Shown: positions 1 through 7,120, counted from the first letter of the stretch. The stretch is 15,420 nt of DNA from JAGNRR01 sp964389575 (GCA_964389575.1 CAYMFF010000067.1:1-15420); one strand, 5' to 3'. Numbers and translations: made by a program. Notes: generated by a model from the sequence alone, not told the origin.

Positions 1-150
1 GCATTGCGCTTGGTTTTTTTCATTGAAGTATCCAATAAACGTTTAAGCTAGATTAATATTGAGACATCAGTAAAAACTAAACGCACCAAAAAGTGCAAAA
101 CACTGGTAATAAAAAAAATCGAAAAGCTGTATTCTACTCGTGTCGTGAAT

Positions 151-158
151 TATATTTG
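151..158 (+). promoter_or_regulatory. Bacteroidota-type -7 promoter element for dnaN
   Basis: TATATTTG matches the Bacteroidota primary sigma factor -7 consensus TAnnTTTG exactly and ends 17 nt before the dnaN ATG, predicting a leader of about 10-13 nt. No clear TTTG -33 box lies 19-21 nt upstream, so the call rests on the -7 box and its position. Confidence 0.6.
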
Positions 159-175
159 TCCGAAACACAGCACGT

Positions 176-1291
176 ATGAAATTTATCGTATCATCGGGTA
201 CACTTTTTAAAAATTTACAAAATATCTCAGGAATCATAGGAGCCAATAATGTGCTACCGATTTTGGAGGATTTTAAATTTGATATATCCCAAAACAAACT
301 GACCATATCAGCTACGGATTTGGAAACTTTTATGAAAGTGGAAGTAGAACCATCCTCGGCTGAGGGGAAAGGAAGCATTTGCATTCCAGCGAAGGTTCTC
401 ATGGAATATCTCAAAAATCTTCCGGAGCAACCGTTAACCCTGGATATCAGCGATGATTTCGGCATCGAAATAACGAGTAGCAGTGGTAAGTCTAAATTAG
501 TAGGTGAAGACAGCAAAAACTTTCCGCCGGAGCCTCAAATTGATGACTTAACTAGTTTTACTATGCCTGCCGCAGAACTAAGCGATGCTATTGCAAAAAC
601 CTTAGTCGGTGTAAGTCATGAAGATACTCGTCCTGCCATGAGTGGAGTTTATTTCGAATTGGACAAAAAAGGAATCACTTTTGTTTCTACGGATGCTCAT
701 AGACTAATTCGATGTATCAAAACGGGAATTACTACTCCTGGAAAAGGAAACTTTATAGTACCAAGAAAATCTCTTTCTCAATTAAAAAATACATTGCATA
801 CAGCTTCTGAAGTAACGGTTTCGTATGATGATAGCATTTTAACGGTAGAAGGTGAAAAATTGCTGATGATTTCACGATTGATTGATGCTAAGTTCCCAGA
901 TTATAAAGCCGTAATCCCGGCTAACAATCCTTTTGAGCTTCGTGTGTCAAAAGAAGAATTTTTAAGCTCATTGCGCCGCGTGAGTGTTTTCGCAAATAAA
1001 ACAACGAATCAAGTTGAACTAGAAATCAAAGGAAGCAGTTTAGAATTGAAATCTAATGATATGGATTTCTCCTACGAAGGTGACGAAAAAATGAATTGTA
1101 CATACCAAGGTGAGGATATGCGAATTGCATTTAACTCTAAACTATTAGTAGAGTTGCTACCTTTAGTAGAAGATGAAGAAATCCTAATGGAGCTAAGTCA
1201 GCCAAATCGTGCGGGTATCATCAAACCTTCTGAGAAGAAAGATAACGAAGATTTATTGATGCTGGTAATGCCACTTATGCTCAACAATTAA
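176..1291 (+). CDS. dnaN: DNA polymerase III sliding clamp, beta subunit
   Basis: This is the ring-shaped processivity factor that tethers DNA polymerase III to DNA and acts as a docking platform for other replication and repair proteins. The 371 residues match the family's normal length and three-domain layout. The N-terminal domain begins MKFIVSSGTLFKNLQ, the middle domain carries the hallmark TDAHRL (residues 172-177), and the C-terminus ends in a VMPLML-type strand near residues 364-369, where most clamps have VMPMRL. The start is fixed by a -7 promoter element just upstream. The gene stands alone: dnaA, recF and gyrB are not next to it in the visible sequence, and it converges on the S41 protease gene with a shared terminator. 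Identification is secure from sequence motifs. Confidence 0.97.
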   Translation: MKFIVSSGTLFKNLQNISGIIGANNVLPILEDFKFDISQNKLTISATDLETFMKVEVEPSSAEGKGSICIPAKVLMEYLKNLPEQPLTLDISDDFGIEITSSSGKSKLVGEDSKNFPPEPQIDDLTSFTMPAAELSDAIAKTLVGVSHEDTRPAMSGVYFELDKKGITFVSTDAHRLIRCIKTGITTPGKGNFIVPRKSLSQLKNTLHTASEVTVSYDDSILTVEGEKLLMISRLIDAKFPDYKAVIPANNPFELRVSKEEFLSSLRRVSVFANKTTNQVELEIKGSSLELKSNDMDFSYEGDEKMNCTYQGEDMRIAFNSKLLVELLPLVEDEEILMELSQPNRAGIIKPSEKKDNEDLLMLVMPLMLNN

Positions 1292-1311
1292 AATACAACT
1301 ACTACAAAACT

Positions 1312-1342
1312 AAACGGCGGATAATTAAATTATCCGCCGTTT
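1312..1342. terminator. Bidirectional intrinsic terminator between dnaN and the S41 protease
   Basis: A perfect inverted repeat with arms at 1312-1325 and 1329-1342 (core ACGGCGGATAA / TTATCCGCCGT) has a 3-5 nt loop. A T-run follows on the + strand and A-rich sequence precedes it, which would read as U-rich on the - strand. It begins about 20 nt after the dnaN stop and ends about 20 nt before the end of the convergent protease gene, so it probably serves both. Confidence 0.9.
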
Positions 1343-1361
1343 TTAATGTGAGTCGTTTTGT

Positions 1362-3023
1362 TTATTTTGGTTGGAGTAGCTGACTATAATTAGCCGAATT
1401 ACCCAATACGCCAATCGCTTTTTTTACGGTTTTATCTACGCTTAAATTATTCTCCAAAGCACCTTCACGATAATAGTATCTCGAAACAATCTCATTTTGT
1501 AGATAACGCGAAACTTGCGCTTTATTCTTAATCAAATCCTGTTTCTTATCATGAGACAGTGCCTTCATAAGCTTGTTATAATCACTTTCTATTCCATCAA
1601 AGTAGTTTTCCTTTTCCGCTGTTTTTTTAAGTTTGGCTAAGGCCTTTTCGGTTTTTGTCTGATAACCAAAATCTTTATCGCCCAACCAAGTTGTAAAATT
1701 TGTAAAATCCTGATCCGTCAATTTAAATGTACTGGCACTGGCAATACTGGGATTATTCTTTGCGTATTCAGTAGCGTAATCAAAAACATAAAATTTTCTT
1801 GCCAAAACTGGTAATATTGAACTCGGTGTTTTTTTATCCACTTTTACATCAGGCTCTATTCCACCGCCATCCCAGACAACCCGACCAGCTCTAGTTTTGA
1901 ATTTAGTTTTTAAGCTGTCCGGTATTTCACCCGCACTACCATCGTCGTTTCTGTTGGTATAATCAATGGCCTGTATACATCGTCCACTAGGCGTATAATA
2001 TTTAGCCGTTGTAACCTTTAGTTTAGATTTAAAGCTCAACGATTTGGTAGATTGTACTAAGCCTTTTCCAAAACTTTTATTGCCAATTACGACACCTCTA
2101 TCTAAATCCTGAATTGTGCCAGCCACAATTTCTGAGGCAGATGCACTTTGATTATTTATTAATACAACCACCGGAATTTTTTCATCCCAAGAAGACCCTT
2201 TTGTTTTAAAATTTTTATCCCATTGCGCTACTTTCCCTTTGGTAGAAACTACTAATTGATTCGGTGGTAGAAAAAGATTACAAACCTTAATGGCCTCATC
2301 TAACAAACCTCCTGGGTTTCCTCTAAGGTCTAATAGGACGCCGCTCAGATTTACCTTAGATCTCTTGAGACTATCCAATGCCTTTTGCAAATCATTACTG
2401 CATCGCATCGTAAACTGTGTAAGTCTTACATATGCCACATCCTTATTAGGACCTATCAATCCGGCGTAAGGCACACTACTTATTTTTATTTTTCCACGGG
2501 TTACCGTTTTTACACTTTCCGTTCCAGTATACGCATCCCTAATTTTCAGTTTAACTTCTGTACCGGGCGCACCTTTTAAAAAACTGCTTACATCTGATAC
2601 TGATTTGCCCTTCACACTTTTATTATCAATTGCCAATATCACATCACCCGCTTTTAGTCCCGCTTTCACAGTTGGGCTATTTTTGTAAGGCTGATCAATT
2701 ACGATGTAATCATCTTTTTCAACTACAGTAGAGCCTATCCCACCATATTCACCAGTCGTGCGGATTCGATAATCCTGAATATCATCTTCACTTATGAAAT
2801 TTGTGTAAGGGTCCAGTTCATACAACATGGCATCGATACCCGTTTTCATAACTTTTCCTGGTTCAATTGGGTCTACATAACTTTCGTTCAATTCTTTAAA
2901 CAAGGATGCAAAAACATCTAAATTCTTTGATATCTCAAAATAAGAATCGCTAGACTGTTGTGCTTGAACACTAAAAGGGGTAATAAATAGTACGAAAAAG
3001 GCGAGCTTCAAAATATGTTTCAT
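1362..3023 (-). CDS. ctpA: S41 family C-terminal processing peptidase (CtpA/Tsp type), exported
   Basis: This is a serine protease of the periplasm or cell envelope with a Ser/Lys dyad. Members of the family cleave the C-termini of envelope proteins or degrade tagged proteins. Residues 1-22 are a signal peptide (MKHILKLAFF... with a likely cut after SVQA). A PDZ domain spans roughly residues 90-170, with GYGGIGS-like and KAGLKAGDVIL elements. The protease core follows, with LRGNPGGLLDEA at 233-244. The SASASE motif puts the nucleophile at S295 and FGKG puts the general base at K320, which is the same 25-residue spacing as in E. coli Tsp. A helical C-terminal tail of about 150 residues follows. 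The 553-residue length is normal for the Bacteroidota form. It lies 78 nt downstream of yidD on the same strand and may be read with rpmH-rnpA-yidD. The natural substrate is unknown. Confidence 0.95.
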   Translation of the reverse strand: MKHILKLAFFVLFITPFSVQAQQSSDSYFEISKNLDVFASLFKELNESYVDPIEPGKVMKTGIDAMLYELDPYTNFISEDDIQDYRIRTTGEYGGIGSTVVEKDDYIVIDQPYKNSPTVKAGLKAGDVILAIDNKSVKGKSVSDVSSFLKGAPGTEVKLKIRDAYTGTESVKTVTRGKIKISSVPYAGLIGPNKDVAYVRLTQFTMRCSNDLQKALDSLKRSKVNLSGVLLDLRGNPGGLLDEAIKVCNLFLPPNQLVVSTKGKVAQWDKNFKTKGSSWDEKIPVVVLINNQSASASEIVAGTIQDLDRGVVIGNKSFGKGLVQSTKSLSFKSKLKVTTAKYYTPSGRCIQAIDYTNRNDDGSAGEIPDSLKTKFKTRAGRVVWDGGGIEPDVKVDKKTPSSILPVLARKFYVFDYATEYAKNNPSIASASTFKLTDQDFTNFTTWLGDKDFGYQTKTEKALAKLKKTAEKENYFDGIESDYNKLMKALSHDKKQDLIKNKAQVSRYLQNEIVSRYYYREGALENNLSVDKTVKKAIGVLGNSANYSQLLQPK

Positions 3024-3101
3024 GTTGTGAATTATTGCTTTTGCAATTTACACCATTGGAAACAAGAATAAAGCTTTGGCCAGTAAGAGTTCTGTTAAAA
3101 A

Positions 3102-3314
3102 TTAGGGCAAGGGGTCATACCCATGTCCGCCCCAGGGAGCGCAACGAGCAATCCTTTTTATAGTAAGCCAAAAAGCTTTTAGATTATTATATTTCTGAAA
3201 AGCTTCTACAGCATATTCGCTACATGTTGGCGTATAACGACATTTTGCCGGACCCATTAAAGGGGAAATTAGTGCTTGATACACCTGAATTAATAATATA
3301 AATACCTTAGCCAT
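3102..3314 (-). CDS. yidD: Membrane protein insertion efficiency factor YidD
   Basis: YidD is a small, cysteine-containing, membrane-associated protein that helps YidC-dependent insertion of inner membrane proteins. The 70-residue protein has the family signature almost intact: an amphipathic N-terminus (YQALISPLMGP), CRYTPTCSEYA with C25 and C31, and the C-terminal block RCAPWGGHGYDP containing C58. It is slightly shorter than the E. coli protein (85 aa) because the variable C-terminal tail is missing, which is common in this phylum. Its start codon lies inside the end of rnpA (8-nt overlap), so the two are almost certainly translated together. yidC, often the next gene in other bacteria, is not here; the S41 protease follows instead. 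Confidence 0.95.
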   Translation of the reverse strand: MAKVFILLIQVYQALISPLMGPAKCRYTPTCSEYAVEAFQKYNNLKAFWLTIKRIARCAPWGGHGYDPLP

Positions 3315-3687
3315 TCCGACGTATGATTTCTGTTATACAATCTTCCATGGCCTTGCAAAGAGATGAGTAGTTCAACACCTTCGTATTTTGATAAACAAAT
3401 AGAAGACTCATTGGTTTGGCAGGTGATTGAGTAACACTTTCTAATTTTTCTTTTTGCAGTCTAAAGCATTCTCTGCTCAAGCGTTTTAATCTATTACGCA
3501 TAACTGCTTTACCAAACTTCCTTTTGGGCACAGCAAAAGCAACTCTTAATGGCTCTTTGCTTTCTAAATTGCTTGAGTAGTAAACCTTGTATGGCGTTAA
3601 AAAAAACGCTTGTCCTTCTCGGATAAGCGTTGTAATTTCTTTGGAATTTTTTATCCGTTGCTTTGATGCTAGCGTAAAACGCTGCAT
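3307..3687 (-). CDS. rnpA: Ribonuclease P protein component
   Basis: This is the small basic protein that binds the catalytic RNase P RNA and helps it remove 5' leaders from precursor tRNAs. The 126-residue product begins MQRFTLASKQRIKN, typical of the family, and has the RNR box as RNRLKRLSRE at residues 64-73, preceded by the central-cleft strand FAVPKRKFGKAV. It starts 1 nt after the rpmH stop codon and overlaps yidD by 8 nt, the conserved rpmH-rnpA-yidD arrangement. Expression is probably driven by the promoter in front of rpmH. Length and motifs are normal. Confidence 0.96.
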   Translation of the reverse strand: MQRFTLASKQRIKNSKEITTLIREGQAFFLTPYKVYYSSNLESKEPLRVAFAVPKRKFGKAVMRNRLKRLSRECFRLQKEKLESVTQSPAKPMSLLFVYQNTKVLNYSSLCKAMEDCITEIIRRNG

Positions 3688-3688
3688 A

Positions 3689-3844
3689 CTACTTCACGAA
3701 TTTTTTATCCGAAACAGTCAATTTATGACGTCCCTTCTTACGGCGATTAGCAATCACTTTTCTACCGCCCACCGTTTCCATTCTTTTACGGAAACCATGC
3801 ACTGATTTTCTTCTTCTTCTGTGCGGTTGGTATGTGCGTTTCAT
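3689..3844 (-). CDS. rpmH: 50S ribosomal protein L34
   Basis: L34 is a very small, highly basic protein of the large ribosomal subunit. The 51-residue product starts MKRTYQPHRRRRKS and continues with VHGFRKRM, GRKVIANRRKKGRHKLTVSD, matching the family along its length. The last five residues (KKFVK) form a short tail beyond the usual end near LTVSD/E. The ATG at 3844 is the only sensible start and lies 40 nt after a strong promoter match. It is the first gene of the rpmH-rnpA-yidD unit, with only 1 nt before rnpA. Confidence 0.97.
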   Translation of the reverse strand: MKRTYQPHRRRRKSVHGFRKRMETVGGRKVIANRRKKGRHKLTVSDKKFVK

Positions 3845-3863
3845 AATAAATAGTTTTTAAATG

Positions 3864-3881
3864 TCCCTGTTTTTTTAGGGA
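3864..3881 (-). other. Small hairpin at the predicted 5' end of the rpmH transcript
   Basis: On the - strand, TCCCT and AGGGA (5-bp arms) flank an A-rich 8-nt loop. It starts only a few bases after the rpmH -7 element, so it would sit at the very 5' end of the mRNA and could protect it or influence translation. The stem is short and there is no T-run, so it does not look like a terminator. Confidence 0.35.
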
Positions 3882-3884
3882 TAG

Positions 3885-3916
3885 CAAATGTATAATTAAG
3901 ATATTAGACTGCCAAA
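3885..3916 (-). promoter_or_regulatory. Promoter of the rpmH-rnpA-yidD operon
   Basis: On the - strand, a TTTG -33 box (3916-3913) is followed after 20 nt by TACATTTG (3892-3885). This is a full match to the Bacteroidota consensus TTTG-N19-21-TAnnTTTG. It lies between the stop of the upstream EGF-like lipoprotein gene and the L34 start, giving a leader of roughly 35 nt. It is the best two-box promoter found in the window. Confidence 0.75.
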
Positions 3917-3920
3917 GAAT

Positions 3921-4442
3921 TTAGAAAGTCTCGTATTTCTTGCCCACGTAAGTTATTTGAGAAGTTGTAGCGTTCAAATTGTCTGTTTTGGTCATTGTAA
4001 TGGTCAGTTTATCGCCATTCAAGCTTCCTTCACCTCGATATGTAGTAGTCAATACGGTTTGCAACGGTATTGTCAATGCATTTTCACGTACTTGGCCATC
4101 AATTACCACAGCCGAGTCACGTATAGAGTAGAAGTACACTACATTTCTGTCCAAATTATCAGCATAGACGAATAATGTATCATCATCATCAAAAGCTGGT
4201 GGTGTAGAATTAATTAATTCTGTTTTAACCATGGCGTAATGCGATGCAAACTTATCATTGACTTTATCCTCGCAAAACTCGCCTTCGTAACCCAATACAC
4301 ATTGGCAATCCCCTCGATCACAAACTCCTCCATTCTCGCATTCAACGGCTCTGGCTTTACACGCATTGTATTGACAGCTCTGCATTCCAAACCCGATCGC
4401 ACAGAAAAGAAATACATTCAATAGTAAAAAATTCTTCTTCAT
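3921..4442 (-). CDS. EGF-like domain lipoprotein (downstream paralogue)
   Basis: The 173-residue product is a predicted cell-envelope lipoprotein of unknown role. Residues 1-22 are a lipoprotein signal with lipobox MQSC, so C23 would be lipidated. A single EGF-like module follows with six cysteines at 28, 35, 41, 46, 48 and 57; the CxC-x8-C ending and the ECENGGVC and GYEGEFC segments are typical of EGF. From about residue 60 to the end there is a beta-rich domain, alternating hydrophobic and polar, with no recognised catalytic motif. It resembles the upstream neighbour in architecture, length and cysteine spacing, and lies 12 nt after it, so the pair is a tandem duplication read as one unit. 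A surface binding or adhesion role is inference only. Confidence 0.85.
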   Translation of the reverse strand: MKKNFLLLNVFLFCAIGFGMQSCQYNACKARAVECENGGVCDRGDCQCVLGYEGEFCEDKVNDKFASHYAMVKTELINSTPPAFDDDDTLFVYADNLDRNVVYFYSIRDSAVVIDGQVRENALTIPLQTVLTTTYRGEGSLNGDKLTITMTKTDNLNATTSQITYVGKKYETF

Positions 4443-4454
4443 CTTCTTTAAAAA

Positions 4455-4961
4455 TTATGGATTCGTGTACAATTCTCCGTTAAACACACAAGAGAATGTA
4501 CCTGTATTGTTTTTTTCAGTAATGAATAGAGTGATTATCTGGCCAGAATCAACGTAACCTAGACCAGAATAGTCCGTACCATTCACTGATTTGGGTGTTA
4601 TTGTAATATCTTGGTTGAGAATAGTACCTTCCAAAGTAACATCCTGCTGAAATAAATCATAAACTACAACATCATCTGGTCCAAGACCGGCATTTGGTGA
4701 AATAATAATAGTAGCATTAGTAGGAATTCCACCATTACAACGATAAGTACCGTCCCATGTACCAATAAATTTTTCGTACATTTTAGATTCGCACAATGCT
4801 CCGTCAAAACCATCTGCACATACGCATTCTCCATCTCGACATACGCCTCCATTTTTACAAATACGATCGCTACAAGGATCGTTACAAGAAGTCACCATTG
4901 TGGATAACGCTGTTGCACAAAAGAGAAAGACTGCGCTCATGACTATTTTCCAAGATTTCAT
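4455..4961 (-). CDS. EGF-like domain lipoprotein (upstream paralogue)
   Basis: I place the start at 4961 (MKSWKIVMSA...), giving 168 residues. An in-frame ATG at 4976 would add five residues, but it overlaps a possible promoter box and spoils the signal-peptide n-region. The lipobox is VTSC, with C26 the lipidated residue. Six EGF cysteines follow, with the same C2-C6 spacing as the paralogue (x5, x4, x1, x8), including ICKNGGVC and GFDGALC. The rest is a beta-rich domain beginning KFIGTWDGTYRC, reminiscent of the lipocalin-like or beta-sandwich tails common in Bacteroidota lipoproteins. It also has two extra cysteines (GTYRC and TFSC) that could form a disulfide; the paralogue lacks them. 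Function unknown. Confidence 0.82.
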   Translation of the reverse strand: MKSWKIVMSAVFLFCATALSTMVTSCNDPCSDRICKNGGVCRDGECVCADGFDGALCESKMYEKFIGTWDGTYRCNGGIPTNATIIISPNAGLGPDDVVVYDLFQQDVTLEGTILNQDITITPKSVNGTDYSGLGYVDSGQIITLFITEKNNTGTFSCVFNGELYTNP

Positions 4962-4969
4962 ACTGTTAA

Positions 4970-4977
4970 CAAACATA
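4970..4977 (-). promoter_or_regulatory. Possible -7 promoter element for the EGF lipoprotein pair
   Basis: TATGTTTG on the - strand fits TAnnTTTG and ends 8 nt before the preferred ATG at 4961, within the 49-nt gap after thiL. No -33 TTTG is visible at the right distance, so this could be a chance match and the pair could be read through from thiL. Confidence 0.35.
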
Positions 4978-5010
4978 ACGAATCCTCACTAGAAATTAGC
5001 GGTACGCTCT

Positions 5011-6051
5011 TTATTTTTTTAAGGGATTCCAACCCTGTGCTTCTAACGGAATTTCATTGCCAGAATTGGTTATTAGCTTGCGTTCATCAGCATCAGGTGT
5101 AATATGACCAATCACAGAAATTTCTTCGGACAAGGTAATTTTTTCATATTCCGACTGCGGAATCGTAAAAAGCAACTCATAATCCTCCCCTCCATTTAAA
5201 GCTGCTGTTACGCTCGCCATTTTTAAATCCATCGCCATTTTTTGGGTATCCAAATGAATCGGTATTTTGTCTTCATACACCGTGCAACCAACATTTGACT
5301 TTGAGGTAATATGGAAAAGCTCAGAGCTCAAACCGTCGCTAATGTCCATCATGGCCGTAGGCTGAACTTTTTGTTCTCCGAGCCAAGTGATAATATCCTT
5401 TCGAGCTTTAGGTTTCATAAGTCGTTCCATGATGTATTCATGTCCAGCTAGATCCGGTTGAATTTCTGGATTTTCATTAAATATTTTCTTCTCGCGCTCC
5501 ATTAGCATGAGACCCATAAACGCACCGCCCAAATCACCACTTACACAAATCAAATCATTTTCCGTTGCGCCATCTCGGCTTACGAAACCGCTTTCGTTCA
5601 CTTCTCCTATCGCTGTTACACTAATAATTAATCCAGATTGAGAAGTGGTTGTATCGCCACCAATTAGGTCAACTCCATATTCACGACAGGCCAAATGCAC
5701 ACCATCATAAAGTTCTTCTAATGCTTCTACCGAAAATCGATTGCTAAGCGCCATGCTAAACGTAATCTGCGTGGGCTCAGCATTCATAGCATAGATATCA
5801 GAAAGGTTCACAACGACACTCTTATAGCCCAGGTGTCTTAAGGGTAGATACGTAAGGTCAAAATGTACACCTTCCACGAGCATGTCAGTACTAACAACCG
5901 TATGCTTCCCTAAATTTTCCAATACCGCTGCATCATCACCTATCCCTTTTATAGTTGAAGCATTATAGGTATCAAAATTTTTGGTAAGATGTTCAATCAG
6001 TGCAAATTCGCCCAATTCTCCTACATCCGTTCTTTCTTGATTTTCTGCCAT
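5011..6051 (-). CDS. thiL: Thiamine-monophosphate kinase
   Basis: ThiL phosphorylates thiamine monophosphate with ATP to give thiamine diphosphate, the last step of vitamin B1 cofactor synthesis, in the cytosol. The 346-residue protein has the AIRS/PurM-type fold motifs in order: GIGDDAAV (37-44), STDMLVEGVHF (54-64), NLSDIYAMNAEP (82-93), GGDTT (131-135), MDISDGLSSE (235-244), GGEDYELLF (288-296) and a terminal GWNP. These acidic motifs bind Mg-ATP and substrate. No other thiamine gene is nearby, as is usual for thiL. It sits downstream of a two-gene membrane protein unit but has its own promoter match ending 4 nt before the ATG; a TPP riboswitch is not possible in so short a leader. Identification is secure. 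Confidence 0.96.
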   Translation of the reverse strand: MAENQERTDVGELGEFALIEHLTKNFDTYNASTIKGIGDDAAVLENLGKHTVVSTDMLVEGVHFDLTYLPLRHLGYKSVVVNLSDIYAMNAEPTQITFSMALSNRFSVEALEELYDGVHLACREYGVDLIGGDTTTSQSGLIISVTAIGEVNESGFVSRDGATENDLICVSGDLGGAFMGLMLMEREKKIFNENPEIQPDLAGHEYIMERLMKPKARKDIITWLGEQKVQPTAMMDISDGLSSELFHITSKSNVGCTVYEDKIPIHLDTQKMAMDLKMASVTAALNGGEDYELLFTIPQSEYEKITLSEEISVIGHITPDADERKLITNSGNEIPLEAQGWNPLKK

Positions 6052-6055
6052 TGGG

Positions 6056-6063
6056 CAAAAGTA
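6056..6063 (-). promoter_or_regulatory. -7 promoter element almost abutting thiL
   Basis: TACTTTTG on the - strand matches TAnnTTTG and ends only 4 nt before the thiL ATG. A TTTA about 22 nt upstream is a weak -33 candidate. Transcription would begin at or next to the A of the ATG, implying a leaderless or near-leaderless mRNA. Confidence 0.5.
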
Positions 6064-6095
6064 GGCTCATCGATTGAAGAGTTGATAAAGCTAGA

Positions 6096-6110
6096 CGGTT
6101 AATTTAACCG
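6096..6110. repeat. Small palindrome over the stop codon of the 82-residue gene
   Basis: CGGTTAA-T-TTAACCG is a perfect 7-bp inverted repeat with a single central base. As RNA it would form a 6-bp stem with a 3-nt loop. No T-run follows on the - strand, so it would be a weak terminator at best. It lies between the small membrane protein gene and the thiL promoter and could equally be a protein-binding site or chance. Confidence 0.3.
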
Positions 6111-6352
6111 GCCAATCGCATTATAATCCGAACGATTACGGCGATAACTAAAATGATACGAAAGATTGTTTTAAAATTTAAGCCACTGCTTTCATTCCCT
6201 GAAGGAACTTCTCGTACCATTTTTTTATACGCCGCTTCAATTTCGGCTTTTGAATAAGATTTCTCTTTGAGGTTTTCGATAATTTCAGGATAACTAAATC
6301 CTATGCTAATTTGATTACCTACTTCTTCTTCTAATTCTGCATTATTCATCAT
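6104..6352 (-). CDS. Small membrane protein with N-terminal UBA-like helical motif
   Basis: I do not recognise a named family for this 82-residue protein. Residues 3-42 form a helical motif of the pattern E..NQ..IGFSY.EI..NL....Y..A.IE.AY, which resembles the UBA-like motif often found at the N-terminus of small bacterial membrane proteins. A linker with GNESSG follows, then one hydrophobic helix (about residues 62-80) and a short basic end. The same motif, including the core IGFSY, opens the product of the upstream gene, so the two are related through this segment. The ATG at 6352 lies inside the upstream gene (11-nt overlap), which points to translational coupling. A membrane-anchored protein-interaction role is inference. 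Confidence 0.75.
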   Translation of the reverse strand: MMNNAELEEEVGNQISIGFSYPEIIENLKEKSYSKAEIEAAYKKMVREVPSGNESSGLNFKTIFRIILVIAVIVRIIMRLAG

Positions 6353-7109
6353 TCAGATATTTTTGAAATTCTACTAATTTTTCTTCTAATTGATAATACT
6401 CAATATGACTTTGATGATTGATTTCGGCAATCATTTTTGGATGCTTTTCAGAGTATAAAATAAGTATTTCTTTACCCCTAAAATAGCGATCAAACGCACC
6501 AGTGGATATATCCAACTTGGCCGTACATTTTCCTTTATTCTTGGTATAAAAACTAATATTTACCCAGGCAGTTGTGCTTCGCTTAACTCTCATTTTTTTG
6601 CCATCCAACACGACCGCTTTTGCTAATATTCCATTTTTAATTAATTCATCTTTCTCAGCGTTCGTTCCTCTTGAAACTAAAAACCCTCCCAAAACAAAAA
6701 AGGACAATACACATGTAATTATTATGGCAACAGGAGAATTATCTAACCAAGGATATTTTTTGACATTGCGAAAGGCAAACCGAAACATCCCCCAAGCCAT
6801 TAATCCAGCAAAACAAGCCGAGCCAATCAAGGTAAAAAAAACAGTGAATTGAGCAAAAGTGGCATCCGGAATAATAAAAAAGAAAAGTGCGAATGTCAAA
6901 GCCGCTAATATAAAAGGCAAATAAACACTGCTCAAAATAGGACTACTTTCTCGGTAATCTGTTTCCTCGGTTGTATTAATCTGCTCCATAGCCTGTGCTA
7001 TATCAGCAGGTGCATAACCGCTAGAAATTAAATTGGAACGAATTTCATAATAGCTAAATCCGATAGCCATTTGATTTTGTATCTCGTCAATTAGGTTGTT
7101 CCGATTCAT
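6342..7109 (-). CDS. Multi-pass membrane protein with N-terminal UBA-like motif and DUF3592-like soluble domain
   Basis: The start is set at 7109 (MNRNNLIDEIQNQM), giving 255 residues. The frame is open for another 29 codons upstream, but a TATATTTG promoter box lies inside that extension and the added residues break the similarity to the downstream gene. Residues 1-42 carry the NQMAIGFSYYEI helical motif shared with the 82-residue neighbour. Three hydrophobic segments follow at about 58-80, 84-106 and 126-147. Residues 160-255 form a soluble domain with alternating strands (KAVVLDGKKMRVKR... GKEILILYSEKHPKM) that resembles DUF3592-type domains, which follow membrane helices in many bacteria. 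Function is unknown. The 11-nt overlap with the next gene suggests that both products act together. Confidence 0.75.
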   Translation of the reverse strand: MNRNNLIDEIQNQMAIGFSYYEIRSNLISSGYAPADIAQAMEQINTTEETDYRESSPILSSVYLPFILAALTFALFFFIIPDATFAQFTVFFTLIGSACFAGLMAWGMFRFAFRNVKKYPWLDNSPVAIIITCVLSFFVLGGFLVSRGTNAEKDELIKNGILAKAVVLDGKKMRVKRSTTAWVNISFYTKNKGKCTAKLDISTGAFDRYFRGKEILILYSEKHPKMIAEINHQSHIEYYQLEEKLVEFQKYLNDE

Positions 7110-7120
7110 AGGGGCGATTT

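Noticed and set aside
1..51. Possible edge genes: a + strand frame open from base 1 to a TAG at 49-51, and a - strand ATG at 23-21 reading MKKTKRN off the left edge.
   Set aside because: Each has too few codons to recognise and the two exclude each other, so neither can be supported. The rest of 1-150 shows no clear signal.
82..95. GCAC...GTGC inverted repeat upstream of dnaN.
   Set aside because: The stem is only 4 bp with no T-run, which is expected by chance in AT-rich DNA.
67..516. A 149-residue open frame on the - strand opposite the start of dnaN.
   Set aside because: It lies over dnaN, shows no family motif, and dnaN is certain. It is a shadow frame, as are the other long opposite-strand frames over moeA, moeB and the reductase.
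4899..4907. Perfect DnaA box (TTATCCACA on the - strand), with one-mismatch boxes at 1834-1842 and 14717-14725.
   Set aside because: The sites are isolated, kilobases apart and inside coding regions, with no AT-rich unwinding region. One exact 9-mer in 15 kb is not unusual, so there is no case for an origin.
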